Assembly (NCBI RefSeq): GCF_014192225.1 | Contig: NZ_JACHXS010000020.1 | Location: 1-48,025, forward strand | Direction of reading: 5' to 3' | Length of the DNA: 48,025 nt | Origin: Pseudoduganella umbonata | GTDB lineage: Bacteria; Pseudomonadota; Gammaproteobacteria; Burkholderiales; Burkholderiaceae_D | Shown here: positions 25,934 through 33,664 of the stretch, in pieces | How the letters are laid out: the number at the start of each line of letters is the position of its first letter | How positions within the stretch are numbered: position 1 is the stretch's first letter | Made by a program: the position numbers and the translations under genes | Notes under the pieces: generated by a model | Told to the model about the DNA's origin: nothing | Databases searched by the model: none | The model's input: the letters and a program-made list of their open reading frames with translations, nothing else

Positions 25934-26614
25934 ATGAACAAGCGTTTCATCGCAATACTGCTGGCCGGCCTGCTGTCGGCCAATGCGTGGTCGGCGGATG
26001 CCGGCGCCGCTTTGTCTGCCGACCGGCCGGCAGCGCCGGCGGGGCGCCCGCTCATCGCCGACCAGCCATACAGCGCCACGCATACGTCGACGATGCGCCG
26101 CCAGCAGCGCGACGGCGCCGAATCGGCCCACCGGACGGTGACGAAGCTGTACCGCGACAGCGCCGGCAGGGTGCGCCGCGACCTGCTGGACGGCGAGGGC
26201 AACCCGACCCGTTCGTTCATCATCGACACCGATGGTGCGGTCATCGTGCTGGATCACCGCAACAGACTGGTTACCAGGCGCACGGCCAAGCGGGAAGTTC
26301 CGGTCGTCGAGGTGGCGGCAGTCGCGCCGTACAATGCCGAGGCCATGCCGCCCGTGGAGTCCCTGGGGGAACGCGACATCGAAGGCGTGACGGCGACCGG
26401 GGAACGTACCCGGCACCGCATCAAGACCGCTGCCGGGAGCTTCGAGATCGTCACCGAAAGCTGGACGTCGAAGGAACTGGGCCTCACGCTGCATGTCAGG
26501 AACAGCGACCCGAAAGGCGAATCCGTCATCGCCATCAGTGACCTCGAGCGCGGCGAGCCGGATCCGGCATTGTTCGCGGCGCCCGAGGATTACCAGCCGA
26601 AGCCTGAAGCGTGA
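25934..26614 (+). CDS. Secreted protein of unknown function
   Basis: A 226-aa exported protein with a signal peptide (MNKRFIAILLAGLLSANAWSA). The mature part looks like beta-sheet: repeated strands with Arg/Thr-rich wording (RTVTKLYRDSAGRVRRDLLD, RSFIIDTDGAVIVLDHRNRL) and a conserved-looking C-terminal block (VTESWTSKELGLTLHVRNSD, then ISDLERGEPDPALFAAPEDY). Similar blocks occur in uncharacterised Proteobacteria proteins with an outer-membrane-lipoprotein-sorting-like fold. I cannot name a function. Its last codons (AAGCCTGAAGC) resemble the 14-bp repeat unit that follows. Confidence 0.8.
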   Translation: MNKRFIAILLAGLLSANAWSADAGAALSADRPAAPAGRPLIADQPYSATHTSTMRRQQRDGAESAHRTVTKLYRDSAGRVRRDLLDGEGNPTRSFIIDTDGAVIVLDHRNRLVTRRTAKREVPVVEVAAVAPYNAEAMPPVESLGERDIEGVTATGERTRHRIKTAAGSFEIVTESWTSKELGLTLHVRNSDPKGESVIAISDLERGEPDPALFAAPEDYQPKPEA

Positions 26615-26615
26615 C

Positions 26616-26745
26616 GTTTCAAGGGTGAAGTCTCAAGCTGAACTCTCAAGCCTGAATTCTCAAGCCTGAATTCTCAAGCCTGAATTCTCAAGCCTGAACT
26701 CTCGAGCCTGAAGTCCCAAGCCCGGGCCTTCAAGCCCGGCGGGAC
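26616..26745. repeat. 14-bp tandem array between convergent genes
   Basis: About nine units of consensus ATTCTCAAGCCTGA. Three central units are identical and the outer ones diverge (for example AGTCCCAAGCCCGG, GCCTTCAAGCCCGG). The array fills the gap between the secreted protein gene and the convergent MFS gene, stopping 12 bp short of the MFS stop codon. Confidence 0.95.
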
Positions 26746-26757
26746 CGGGCAGGGGCC

Positions 26758-28098
26758 TCAGCCCTCCTTGTGATGGAACGGCGCGAACCAGGTCACCAGG
26801 AACGATGGAATCGTGGCCGCCATCACGAACCAGAAGTAATTCACATAGCCCATCCACTCCTGCAGGTGGCCGGACACGGCGCCCGTCACCATCATGCACA
26901 GCCCCATCAGGCCGGTACCGAACGCATAGTGCGTGGTCGAATACTTGCCCGGCGCGAGCTGCTGCATCAGGTAGATCATGAAGCCCACGGAACCGAAGCC
27001 GTAGAAGAATTTTTCGATGGCCACGCCGGCGCTGATCGCGAGCAGGCTGGTGGGCTGGTACATCGCCATCAGCAGGAACGTCACGTTCGGGATGTTGACG
27101 GCGCAGCACAGCACGAACAGCGTGGGCTTCAGGCCCCGCTTCGCCACGAAGAAGCCGCCCAGCAGCGAGCCGACCAGCACCGCCACCAGGCCATAGGTGC
27201 CGTACACGATGCCCAGCAGTTCGTTGGACAGCCCCAGGCCGCCCTTGGCCACCGGGTCGACCATGAAGAACGGGCCGATCTTTTCCAGCAGCCCGATGGA
27301 GAGGCGGAACAGGAAGGCAAAGCCCACCATCAGCCACACGTCGCGCTTCTGGAAGAACGTGACGAACGAATCCCACAGGATGCTCAAGGCCTGCCCGATC
27401 GACGCCGGGGCGTTTTCCGCCCTGGAGCCTTCCGGCATCGTGCGCAGGTGCCATGCGGACATCACCAGCGTGATGCCGGCCACGATGAAGAACACGATGC
27501 GCCAGCTGTCGATCCACGCTTCGCCGAACACCTTCGGGTCGTGGCCGAACACGTTGGCGTGCAGCCAGCCGGACAGGTAAACCATGCCGCCGGAAGCGAC
27601 GATCGGGCCGACGTTCCACGACAGGCTCTGGATGCCGCAGTACAGCGACTGCGTGCGCGTGTCGAGCGCCGTCACGTATACCCCATCGGAAGCGATGTCC
27701 TGCGTGGCGCCGACGAACGACAGCACGATGAACAGCCCGATCATGATCGCCATGTAGCCGGGCAGGGACATCGCCAGCGCCACCAGGCCGAAGCCGATGC
27801 CGATGACGAGCTGCGCGCACAGGACGAAGAATTTCTTGGTGCGGTACATTTCCACGAACGGCGCGAACAACGGCTTGATCGTGTAGGCCAGGATCAGGTA
27901 GCTGGCATATTCGGCCGCCTTGCCGTTGTCCATGCCTAGGTTCTTGAACATGATCGCCGTCACGCTGGTGAGCATGACGTAGGCCAGCGCCATCGTGAAA
28001 TAGCCGGAAGGTACCCACAGCAACGGGCTGACCCGTTGCGCGGCACCGGTGGTGCCGTCGGCGGGCAGGGCACCCGGCGTGGCGGCTTTCGTGTTCAT
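26758..28098 (-). CDS. MFS transporter, probable beta-glucoside/oligosaccharide uptake
   Basis: A 446-aa major facilitator with about 12 hydrophobic helices and a long central loop (residues 205-235). Landmarks include SVTAIMFKNLGMDNGKAAEYASYL in the first pair of helices and FVGATQDIASDGVYVTALD in helix 4-5, wording shared with AmpG-like and sugar-permease MFS subfamilies. CAGGAG lies 5 bases before the ATG. It is the second gene after the GH1 beta-glucosidase (102 bp), so import of cellobiose or another beta-glucoside for cytosolic hydrolysis is the likely job. The substrate is inferred from the neighbour only. Confidence 0.85.
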   Translation of the reverse strand: MNTKAATPGALPADGTTGAAQRVSPLLWVPSGYFTMALAYVMLTSVTAIMFKNLGMDNGKAAEYASYLILAYTIKPLFAPFVEMYRTKKFFVLCAQLVIGIGFGLVALAMSLPGYMAIMIGLFIVLSFVGATQDIASDGVYVTALDTRTQSLYCGIQSLSWNVGPIVASGGMVYLSGWLHANVFGHDPKVFGEAWIDSWRIVFFIVAGITLVMSAWHLRTMPEGSRAENAPASIGQALSILWDSFVTFFQKRDVWLMVGFAFLFRLSIGLLEKIGPFFMVDPVAKGGLGLSNELLGIVYGTYGLVAVLVGSLLGGFFVAKRGLKPTLFVLCCAVNIPNVTFLLMAMYQPTSLLAISAGVAIEKFFYGFGSVGFMIYLMQQLAPGKYSTTHYAFGTGLMGLCMMVTGAVSGHLQEWMGYVNYFWFVMAATIPSFLVTWFAPFHHKEG

Positions 28099-28200
28099 GT
28101 CGTCTCCTGTCCTGTCGTCATTGTCGCGGGCGGCTATGCTGCCGCTGTGCCTGCCACGCTGCCTGCCATGATAGCGCCAACAGCGTGGTTTTTCGCGTTA

Positions 28201-29523
28201 TCAGCGGCGCTGCATGTCGATGAATTCGCGGTACCACAGCGCGCTGTCCTTCGGCGTGCGCTTCTGGGTCGCGTAGTCGACGTGGATGATGCCGAAGCGC
28301 TTGGCGTAGCCGGAATTCCATTCGAAGTTGTCCAGCAGGCTCCACAGGAAGTAGCCCCGCACATCGACGCCCTGCGCCATGGCATCCTTCAACGCCGCCA
28401 GGTGGCGCTCCACGTAGTCGATGCGCTTGGCATCGGCGACGCGGCCTTCGACCACTTCATGGTCGGGATTGGCCATGCCGTTCTCGGTGATGTAGATCGG
28501 CGGCAGGTCGTATTCACCCTTCAGCTTCACCAGCAGTTCGGTCAGGCCCTGCGGGTAGATTTCCCAGCCCATGTCCGTCGTGCCCAGCGCGGCGGGGGCC
28601 TGGCGCGGCGGCGTTTCGGCGCTGCAGAACGAGCGGAAGTAATAATTCACGCCGAGGAAGTCGATGCGCTGGCGGATGATGTCGAAGTCGCCCGCCTTGA
28701 CTTCGGGGGCGTCGGCACCGTGGCCGCGCAGCGCGTATTCCGGGTAGTGGCCCTTGAAGATCGGGTCCATGAACCACTGCACCGAGCGGGCGTATTCCCA
28801 GGTGGCGAGGTCGCGGTCGGCCTGGCTGTCGGTGGCCGGATCGGCGGTCCACTGGTTCAGCACAATGCCCAGCTGTGCCGAGCTGCCGACGGCGCGCATC
28901 GCCTTCATCGCCAGCCCGTGCGACAGCAGCAGGTGGTGCGACACCTGTACCGATTGCTTGTTGTCCGCCACGCCGGGGGCGAATTGCGCATTGCCGTAGC
29001 CCAGGTTCGCCGTGCACCACGGCTCGTTGTGCGTTGCAATCGTTTTCACGCGGTTGCCGAAACGTCGCGCCACTTCGGCGGCATACGCGGCGAAGTGATA
29101 GGCGGTATCCCGGTTCAGCCAGCCGCCTTCGTCCTGCAGGCCTTGCGGCAGGTCCCAGTGGTACAGCGTGACGTGGGCCGCGATGTTCTTCTTGTCCAGC
29201 TCGTCCAGCAGGCGTTCGTAGAATGCAAAACCGGCCTCGTTCCATGCGCCCTTGCCGGCCGGCTGCACGCGCGCCCATGCCATCGAGAAACGGTAGGCGT
29301 CCACGTGCAGGTCCGCCATGATGCCGACGTCTTCCGCGTAACGGTGGTAGTGGTCGCAGGCCACGTCGCCGTTGCTGCCGTCGATCACCTTGCCAGGTGT
29401 GTGGCTGAACGTATCCCAAATGGACGGGCCCTTGCCATCGGCAGTGGCGGCACCTTCGATCTGGAACGAGCTGGTGGCCACGCCCCACGTGAACGAAGGC
29501 GGAAATTGCAGTGTGTCGGTCAT
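28201..29523 (-). CDS. GH1 beta-glucosidase
   Basis: Retaining glycoside hydrolase family 1 enzyme releasing glucose from beta-glucosides such as cellobiose. The 440-aa product has no signal peptide and is therefore cytosolic. The opening FPPSFTWGVATSSFQIEGA is the GH1 N-terminal signature. The acid/base is E167 in THNEPW and the nucleophile E347 in YITENG; the aglycone-site block LLDNFEWNSGYAKRFG is intact. It is the first gene of a two-gene unit with the MFS transporter, under a LacI-type operator at 29570. Confidence 0.96.
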   Translation of the reverse strand: MTDTLQFPPSFTWGVATSSFQIEGAATADGKGPSIWDTFSHTPGKVIDGSNGDVACDHYHRYAEDVGIMADLHVDAYRFSMAWARVQPAGKGAWNEAGFAFYERLLDELDKKNIAAHVTLYHWDLPQGLQDEGGWLNRDTAYHFAAYAAEVARRFGNRVKTIATHNEPWCTANLGYGNAQFAPGVADNKQSVQVSHHLLLSHGLAMKAMRAVGSSAQLGIVLNQWTADPATDSQADRDLATWEYARSVQWFMDPIFKGHYPEYALRGHGADAPEVKAGDFDIIRQRIDFLGVNYYFRSFCSAETPPRQAPAALGTTDMGWEIYPQGLTELLVKLKGEYDLPPIYITENGMANPDHEVVEGRVADAKRIDYVERHLAALKDAMAQGVDVRGYFLWSLLDNFEWNSGYAKRFGIIHVDYATQKRTPKDSALWYREFIDMQRR

Positions 29524-29569
29524 TGTCTTAGTCGGCTGGAAGAGAAAAGTGGGCGTGCACGCAAATGCT

Positions 29570-29583
29570 TGAAAACGATTTCA
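29570..29583. promoter_or_regulatory. LacI-family-type operator upstream of the beta-glucosidase gene
   Basis: TGAAAACGATTTCA, an imperfect dyad (TGAAA/TTTCA around a central CG) of the form bound by LacI/GalR-family sugar repressors. It lies 47 bp upstream of the GH1 start codon, within the expected promoter. No LacI-family gene is present in the window, so the regulator would be encoded elsewhere. Confidence 0.6.
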
Positions 29584-29663
29584 TGCACTGCGGAACATTA
29601 GACCGCAAGCCGATTCCCCTGTCAATTACAAAAAATCCGGTCCCCCGCACCATTTTTCACCAG

Positions 29664-29691
29664 CGAAAAAAAACCCGGGACGTCCCGGGTT
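29664..29691 (-). terminator. Terminator of the 59-aa protein gene
   Basis: On the minus strand AACCCGGGACGTCCCGGGTT is followed by seven or eight Ts. The stem is perfect. It separates the small gene from the GH1 operon promoter. Confidence 0.9.
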
Positions 29692-29716
29692 TCGCATGTC
29701 GTGTTACTTGGAAATA

Positions 29717-29896
29717 TCAGCTGGCGATGAAACGCGGCGGGATTTCCATGCCGGCGGAAGCCGCGTCGGCATACGCACGCAATTCATTGATCGCCAATTC
29801 AAGTTGTTCCTGGCTGGGATTGGCTTGGAAACCACGAATGCGTTCATTCAGCGCAGCGACTTTCTGCGTCCATTCCAGCCTGTCGAACTTGCTCAT
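29717..29896 (-). CDS. Small cytosolic protein (59 aa), unknown function
   Basis: A 59-aa protein, MSKFDRLEWTQKVAALNERI..., predicted as two amphipathic helices (about 5-25 and 28-48) with a proline-containing tail (GMEIPPRFIAS). No Cys, signal peptide or membrane segment is present. GGAGG lies 6 bases upstream of the ATG at 29896, and a strong terminator follows 26 bp after the stop, so it is a monocistronic gene with good translation signals. I do not recognise the family. Confidence 0.75.
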   Translation of the reverse strand: MSKFDRLEWTQKVAALNERIRGFQANPSQEQLELAINELRAYADAASAGMEIPPRFIAS

Positions 29897-30016
29897 AGAG
29901 CCTCCCTGCAAAAATATATTCTTGAGGAAACTATTATCCCTCAGGGGTAGCACACCGTCAGTGCGGCAGCGCACAATTGCGCTGGTCACCAAGGATGAGT
30001 GACGGGCGCACCCCTG

Positions 30017-30685
30017 TCAAGCCTTCGCACCGTTGAGGAACAGGTCGACGCGCTGTTCGACCAGCGCCGTGTCCTGTTGCGGGGTACAGGCCGCCGGCGC
30101 GGCGAACAGGTAGCGCTTCAGGTGGTCCCCCATCAGGCAATTCATCAGGTGCACGACCAGCTGGTCGGCCGGAATGTCGCGCAGCTGCGCACGGATGTCC
30201 GGCCGGCTGAAGTAGCGCTCCAGCGCCAGGCGGGTTTGCCGCGGACCGGATTCGAAGAAAGCCTCGGCCATCTCCGGGTCGTGGTGCGCCTCGGCGATCA
30301 CCATCCGGTACAGCTTGATCACGGCGCCGGACGACACCAGGTTGTGGAAGCGCGAGCCGAAGTCGAGCAGGACCTCGCGGATCGGCCGCTGGCTGGTCTC
30401 CAGGTCTTCCATCGTATCGAAATACACGCCGCGGCCGGAGGCCAGGATTTCACGGAACAGGCCGCTCTTGCCGCCGAACTTCACGTAGATCGTGCGCACC
30501 GCCACTCGGGCGCGGCGAGCGATCATTTCCAGGCTGACCTTCGAATAACCTTTTTCAAGGAACAGCTCGGCGGCGGCGCTCATCAGTTCCTGCGTGCGCG
30601 CTTCGGCGTCGCTGGCGCGCGGGCGCCCGGCACTTCGGGCCACGGCAGGGCAGGGGGAATCGGCAGTCACTTGCTCGTCAGACAT
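30017..30685 (-). CDS. TetR-family repressor of the adjacent efflux operon
   Basis: A 222-aa TetR regulator. Residues 15-75 hold the helix-turn-helix (RTQELMSAAAELFLEKGYSK, then LEMIARRARVAVRTIYVKFGGKSGLF). The C-terminal domain has the helices of AefR/TetR_C-type ligand-binding folds (PADQLVVHLMNCLMGDHLKRYLF). The ATG at 30685 has GGAAG 12 bases upstream; an alternative ATG at 30697 has no room for a ribosome binding site. It diverges from emrA, and the shared region contains a perfect 10-bp inverted repeat touching the emrA -35 box, so it most likely represses the pump until an inducer binds. Confidence 0.92.
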   Translation of the reverse strand: MSDEQVTADSPCPAVARSAGRPRASDAEARTQELMSAAAELFLEKGYSKVSLEMIARRARVAVRTIYVKFGGKSGLFREILASGRGVYFDTMEDLETSQRPIREVLLDFGSRFHNLVSSGAVIKLYRMVIAEAHHDPEMAEAFFESGPRQTRLALERYFSRPDIRAQLRDIPADQLVVHLMNCLMGDHLKRYLFAAPAACTPQQDTALVEQRVDLFLNGAKA

Positions 30686-30754
30686 GGGGCAGGGCATCTT
30701 CCAAAGAGGCGGGGAACGCCAAAGGCTATCAGAGGCCACCACTTTATTCCAGCT

Positions 30755-30782
30755 AGAAATGAAATGCAATCGTTTCATTTCT
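30755..30782. promoter_or_regulatory. TetR-type operator of the efflux operon
   Basis: Perfect inverted repeat AGAAATGAAA - 8 bases - TTTCATTTCT. Its right end shares base 30782 with the -35 box of the emrA promoter. A further half-site, TTTCATTTCT, lies at 30823-30832 between the promoter and the emrA start. Binding at either would block emrA transcription. Confidence 0.8.
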
Positions 30783-30810
30783 TGACTTCAGGCATTCGAT
30801 GACCAATAAT
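30782..30810 (+). promoter_or_regulatory. emrA promoter
   Basis: TTGACT (30782-30787), a 17-base spacer and AATAAT (30805-30810). The start point should be near 30817, about 30 bases before the emrA ATG. Position relative to the operator fits repression by steric exclusion. Confidence 0.75.
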
Positions 30811-30845
30811 GCGCACAACCCATTTCATTTCTCGGAGCGTTTTCC

Positions 30846-32015
30846 ATGTCCAACCAGGCAGAACAAAAAGTGCTGGGCACTACGGCGCCGGCCTCCGGCC
30901 AGGCTAACCCGCCCGCGGCCGCGCCGGCGAAGAAGCCGAACCCGCGCGTGCTGATCGTGGCCGGCCTGATCGCCGTGGCGGCCGTCGCCGGCGGCGGCCG
31001 CATGTGGTACCGCAGCGCGCATTTCGTGGAAACGGAAAATGCCTACGTGGCCGGCCACGTGCACCCGGTGTCGTCGCGCATTGCCGGCACGGTGACGAAG
31101 GTGCTGATCGACGATAACCAGTATGTGAAGGCAGGCGACGTGATCGCCGAACTCGATCCGTTCGACCAGCGCGTGAAGGTCGAGCAGATCCGCGCCCAGA
31201 TCGCCAGCGCCGAGACGCAGGTGGTGCAGGCCGATGCCCAGGTGGCCCAGGTCAAGGCCCAGGCCAGCGCCAGCGCTGCCCAGGTCAAGCAGTCCGAGGC
31301 GCTGCTGGTGCGCGCGAACCAGGATGCCGAGCGCTACGGCCAGCTGTACACGAGCCAGATGAAGGCCGTCTCGAAGGCCGAGCTCGATGCCGCGAATGCC
31401 GGCCGCGCCAGCGCCAGCGCCGACGTGGCGGCCCGCAAGGACAGTGCCGCCGCTGCCAAGGCGCAGATCGCCGCGGCGTCGTCCGCGCGCGACGTGCTGA
31501 AGGCGCAGATCGGCGTGCTGAACGTGCAACTGAAGGAGGCCGAACAGCAGCTCTCCTACAACACCATCGTCGCGCCGGTCAGCGGCCGCGTCGGCAAGCG
31601 CAGCATCGAAGTGGGCCAGCGCGTATCGCCCGGCCAGCAACTGACGGCGCTGGTGCAGGACGACGTGTGGGTGACGGCGAACTTCAAGGAAACCCAGCTG
31701 GCCGACATGCACGTGGGCCAGGCGGTGCACATCAGCGTCGACGCGCTGCCGGGCAGGGAACTGACGGGCCGCGTGGACAGCTTCTCGCCCGCGTCCGGCA
31801 ACCAGTTCGCGCTGCTGCCGGCCGATAACGCCACCGGCAACTTCACCAAGATCGTGCAGCGCGTGCCCGTCAAGATCACGCTCGACGACAAGGACCGCAA
31901 GGCGCTGGCCGGCCGCCTCGTGCCCGGCATGTCGGTGATTGCCGAAGTGGAAATCGGCGACAACGCGCAGCAGCATGCACAGGCCGCGTCGCCAGCCGGC
32001 ACGCAAGTGCACTAA
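30846..32015 (+). CDS. EmrA-type membrane fusion protein (HlyD family)
   Basis: Periplasmic adaptor joining the inner-membrane pump to the outer-membrane channel. The 389-aa product has a short cytosolic N-terminus rich in Pro/Ala and one membrane anchor (about 34-50, VLIVAGLIAVAAVAGGG). A lipoyl/biotinyl-like half-motif follows (AYVAGHVHPVSSRIAGTVTKVLIDDNQYVKAGD), then a long alpha-hairpin (about 110-220, Gln/Ala-rich), then the second lipoyl half and beta-barrel (IVAPVSGRVGKRSIEVGQRV, VWVTANFKETQLADMHVGQ). First gene of a three-gene pump operon; EmrB follows after 12 bp. Confidence 0.94.
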   Translation: MSNQAEQKVLGTTAPASGQANPPAAAPAKKPNPRVLIVAGLIAVAAVAGGGRMWYRSAHFVETENAYVAGHVHPVSSRIAGTVTKVLIDDNQYVKAGDVIAELDPFDQRVKVEQIRAQIASAETQVVQADAQVAQVKAQASASAAQVKQSEALLVRANQDAERYGQLYTSQMKAVSKAELDAANAGRASASADVAARKDSAAAAKAQIAAASSARDVLKAQIGVLNVQLKEAEQQLSYNTIVAPVSGRVGKRSIEVGQRVSPGQQLTALVQDDVWVTANFKETQLADMHVGQAVHISVDALPGRELTGRVDSFSPASGNQFALLPADNATGNFTKIVQRVPVKITLDDKDRKALAGRLVPGMSVIAEVEIGDNAQQHAQAASPAGTQVH

Positions 32016-32027
32016 CCGAAAGCTGCA

Positions 32028-33647
32028 ATGAGCACGCAGACAAGCACGCAGGCGCCGGGTGGCGGCCTGCCCGGCGCACCGGCCTATGGCCAGGCCAGCG
32101 GCGCGGTATCCGGCCGCACCTGGATCGCGGTGGCCGCCGGCATGCTGGGCGCCTTCATGGCGGTGCTGGACATCCAGATCACCAACTCGTCGCTGAAAGA
32201 CATCCTCGGCTCGCTGTCGGCCACGCAGGAAGAGGGCTCATGGATTTCCACCGCCTACCTGGTGGCCGAGATCATCGTCATTCCGCTGACGGCACTGCTG
32301 ACGCGCGTGTTCTCGCTGCGCGGCTACATGCTGGGCACCACGGCGCTGTTCCTGGTGTTTTCCACGCTGTGCGGCTTCGCGTGGAACCTGGAGAGCATGA
32401 TCGTCTTCCGCATGGCGCAGGGCTTTACCGGCGGCGCGCTGATCCCGATGGCGATGACGCTGGTGATGACCAAGCTGCCGCCGTCGAAACGGGCGGCCGG
32501 CATGGCGCTGTTCGGCCTGACGGCGACGCTGGCGCCGGCGATGGGGCCGACCCTGGGCGGCTACCTGTCCGAGCTGTATGGCTGGCCGTCGATCTTCTAC
32601 ATCAACTGGGTGCCGGGCGTGCTGCTGATGGCCGGCATCGCCTATGGCCTGGACAAGGAACGCTGGCACCTCGACCAGCTGTGGAACGCCGACTGGCTGG
32701 GCATCGCCTTCATGGCCATGGGCCTGGGCTGCCTGACGATTTTCCTGGAAGAAGGCAACAGCAAGGACTGGTTCGATTCCGCCTTCATCATCGCGTTCGC
32801 GGCGATGGCGCTGGTCGGCCTGCTGGGCTGGGTGGTCACCAGCGCGATGCGCGAGCAGCCGTTCGTCAACCTGGGCCTGTACGGCCAGCGCAACTTCCTG
32901 GTCGCCACCGTGCTGTCCGCGGTGATGGGCATGGGGCTGTACGGTTCCTCGTTCCTGCTGCCGCTGTTCCTCGGCCAGATCGCCGGCTACTCGCCGATGC
33001 AGATTGGCGAAGTGATCATGTGGGTCGGCCTGCCGCAGCTGTTCATCATGCCGTTCGCGGCCAAGCTGTCGGCAAAGGTCGACAACCGCATCCTGTGCTC
33101 GATCGGCCTGCTGCTGTTCGGCGGCTCGTGTCTGATGAACGCCTACATGGATGCGACGACGGGCTACGACCAGCTGATGCTGTCGCAGATCATCCGCGCG
33201 CTGGGCCAGCCGTTCGTGATGCTGACCCTGTCGAACTTCGCGATGAACGGCATCGCGCCGAAGGACATGCCGTCGGCATCGAGCCTGTTCAACATGACGC
33301 GCAACCTGGGCGGCTCGATCGGCATCGCCCTGCTGGCCACCGCGCTGTCGACGCGCGAACATTTCCACTCGGCGCGGCTGGGCGAATCGATTACCCGCTA
33401 TTCGCTGGCCACGCAGCAGCGGCTCGACCAGATGACGCAGGCTTTCATCGGCCAGGGCTTCGACCCCGCCAACGCGGCCGACAAGGCGCTGAAGGCCGTC
33501 GACGGCATCGTGCGGCGCGAAGCCTACGTGATGGCCTACAACGACGGCTTCTTCATCGTCGGCGGCATCCTGCTGTCCTGCATCGCCATCCTGTGGCTGT
33601 CGGACCCGGTCAAATCGCCGTCCGGCGGCGGCGCCGGCGGTCATTGA
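32028..33647 (+). CDS. EmrB/QacA-type drug:proton antiporter (MFS DHA2)
   Basis: Inner-membrane exporter of hydrophobic drugs driven by proton influx. The 539-aa product has about 14 hydrophobic helices, as in the DHA2 family. The opening WIAVAAGMLGAFMAVLDIQITNSSL carries the family motif D1 (LDxTIVNVALP-like). Motif A-like FSLRGYMLG, motif C-like LAPAMGPTLGGYLSELYGW and the IFYINWVPG block are visible. It lies 12 bp after the adaptor gene and 17 bp before the outer-membrane factor. Substrates cannot be told from sequence. Confidence 0.95.
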   Translation: MSTQTSTQAPGGGLPGAPAYGQASGAVSGRTWIAVAAGMLGAFMAVLDIQITNSSLKDILGSLSATQEEGSWISTAYLVAEIIVIPLTALLTRVFSLRGYMLGTTALFLVFSTLCGFAWNLESMIVFRMAQGFTGGALIPMAMTLVMTKLPPSKRAAGMALFGLTATLAPAMGPTLGGYLSELYGWPSIFYINWVPGVLLMAGIAYGLDKERWHLDQLWNADWLGIAFMAMGLGCLTIFLEEGNSKDWFDSAFIIAFAAMALVGLLGWVVTSAMREQPFVNLGLYGQRNFLVATVLSAVMGMGLYGSSFLLPLFLGQIAGYSPMQIGEVIMWVGLPQLFIMPFAAKLSAKVDNRILCSIGLLLFGGSCLMNAYMDATTGYDQLMLSQIIRALGQPFVMLTLSNFAMNGIAPKDMPSASSLFNMTRNLGGSIGIALLATALSTREHFHSARLGESITRYSLATQQRLDQMTQAFIGQGFDPANAADKALKAVDGIVRREAYVMAYNDGFFIVGGILLSCIAILWLSDPVKSPSGGGAGGH

Positions 33648-33664
33648 ATACAAGAGGTAACACC

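Noticed and set aside
26616..26745. CRISPR or minisatellite coding repeat
   Set aside because: Unit length is 14 bp without spacers, and frames through it merely extend flanking shadow frames.
32240..33664. N-terminal extension of the outer-membrane channel back through emrB
   Set aside because: The extension reads emrB in the wrong frame; the lipoprotein signal peptide starts cleanly at 33665 with a ribosome binding site.
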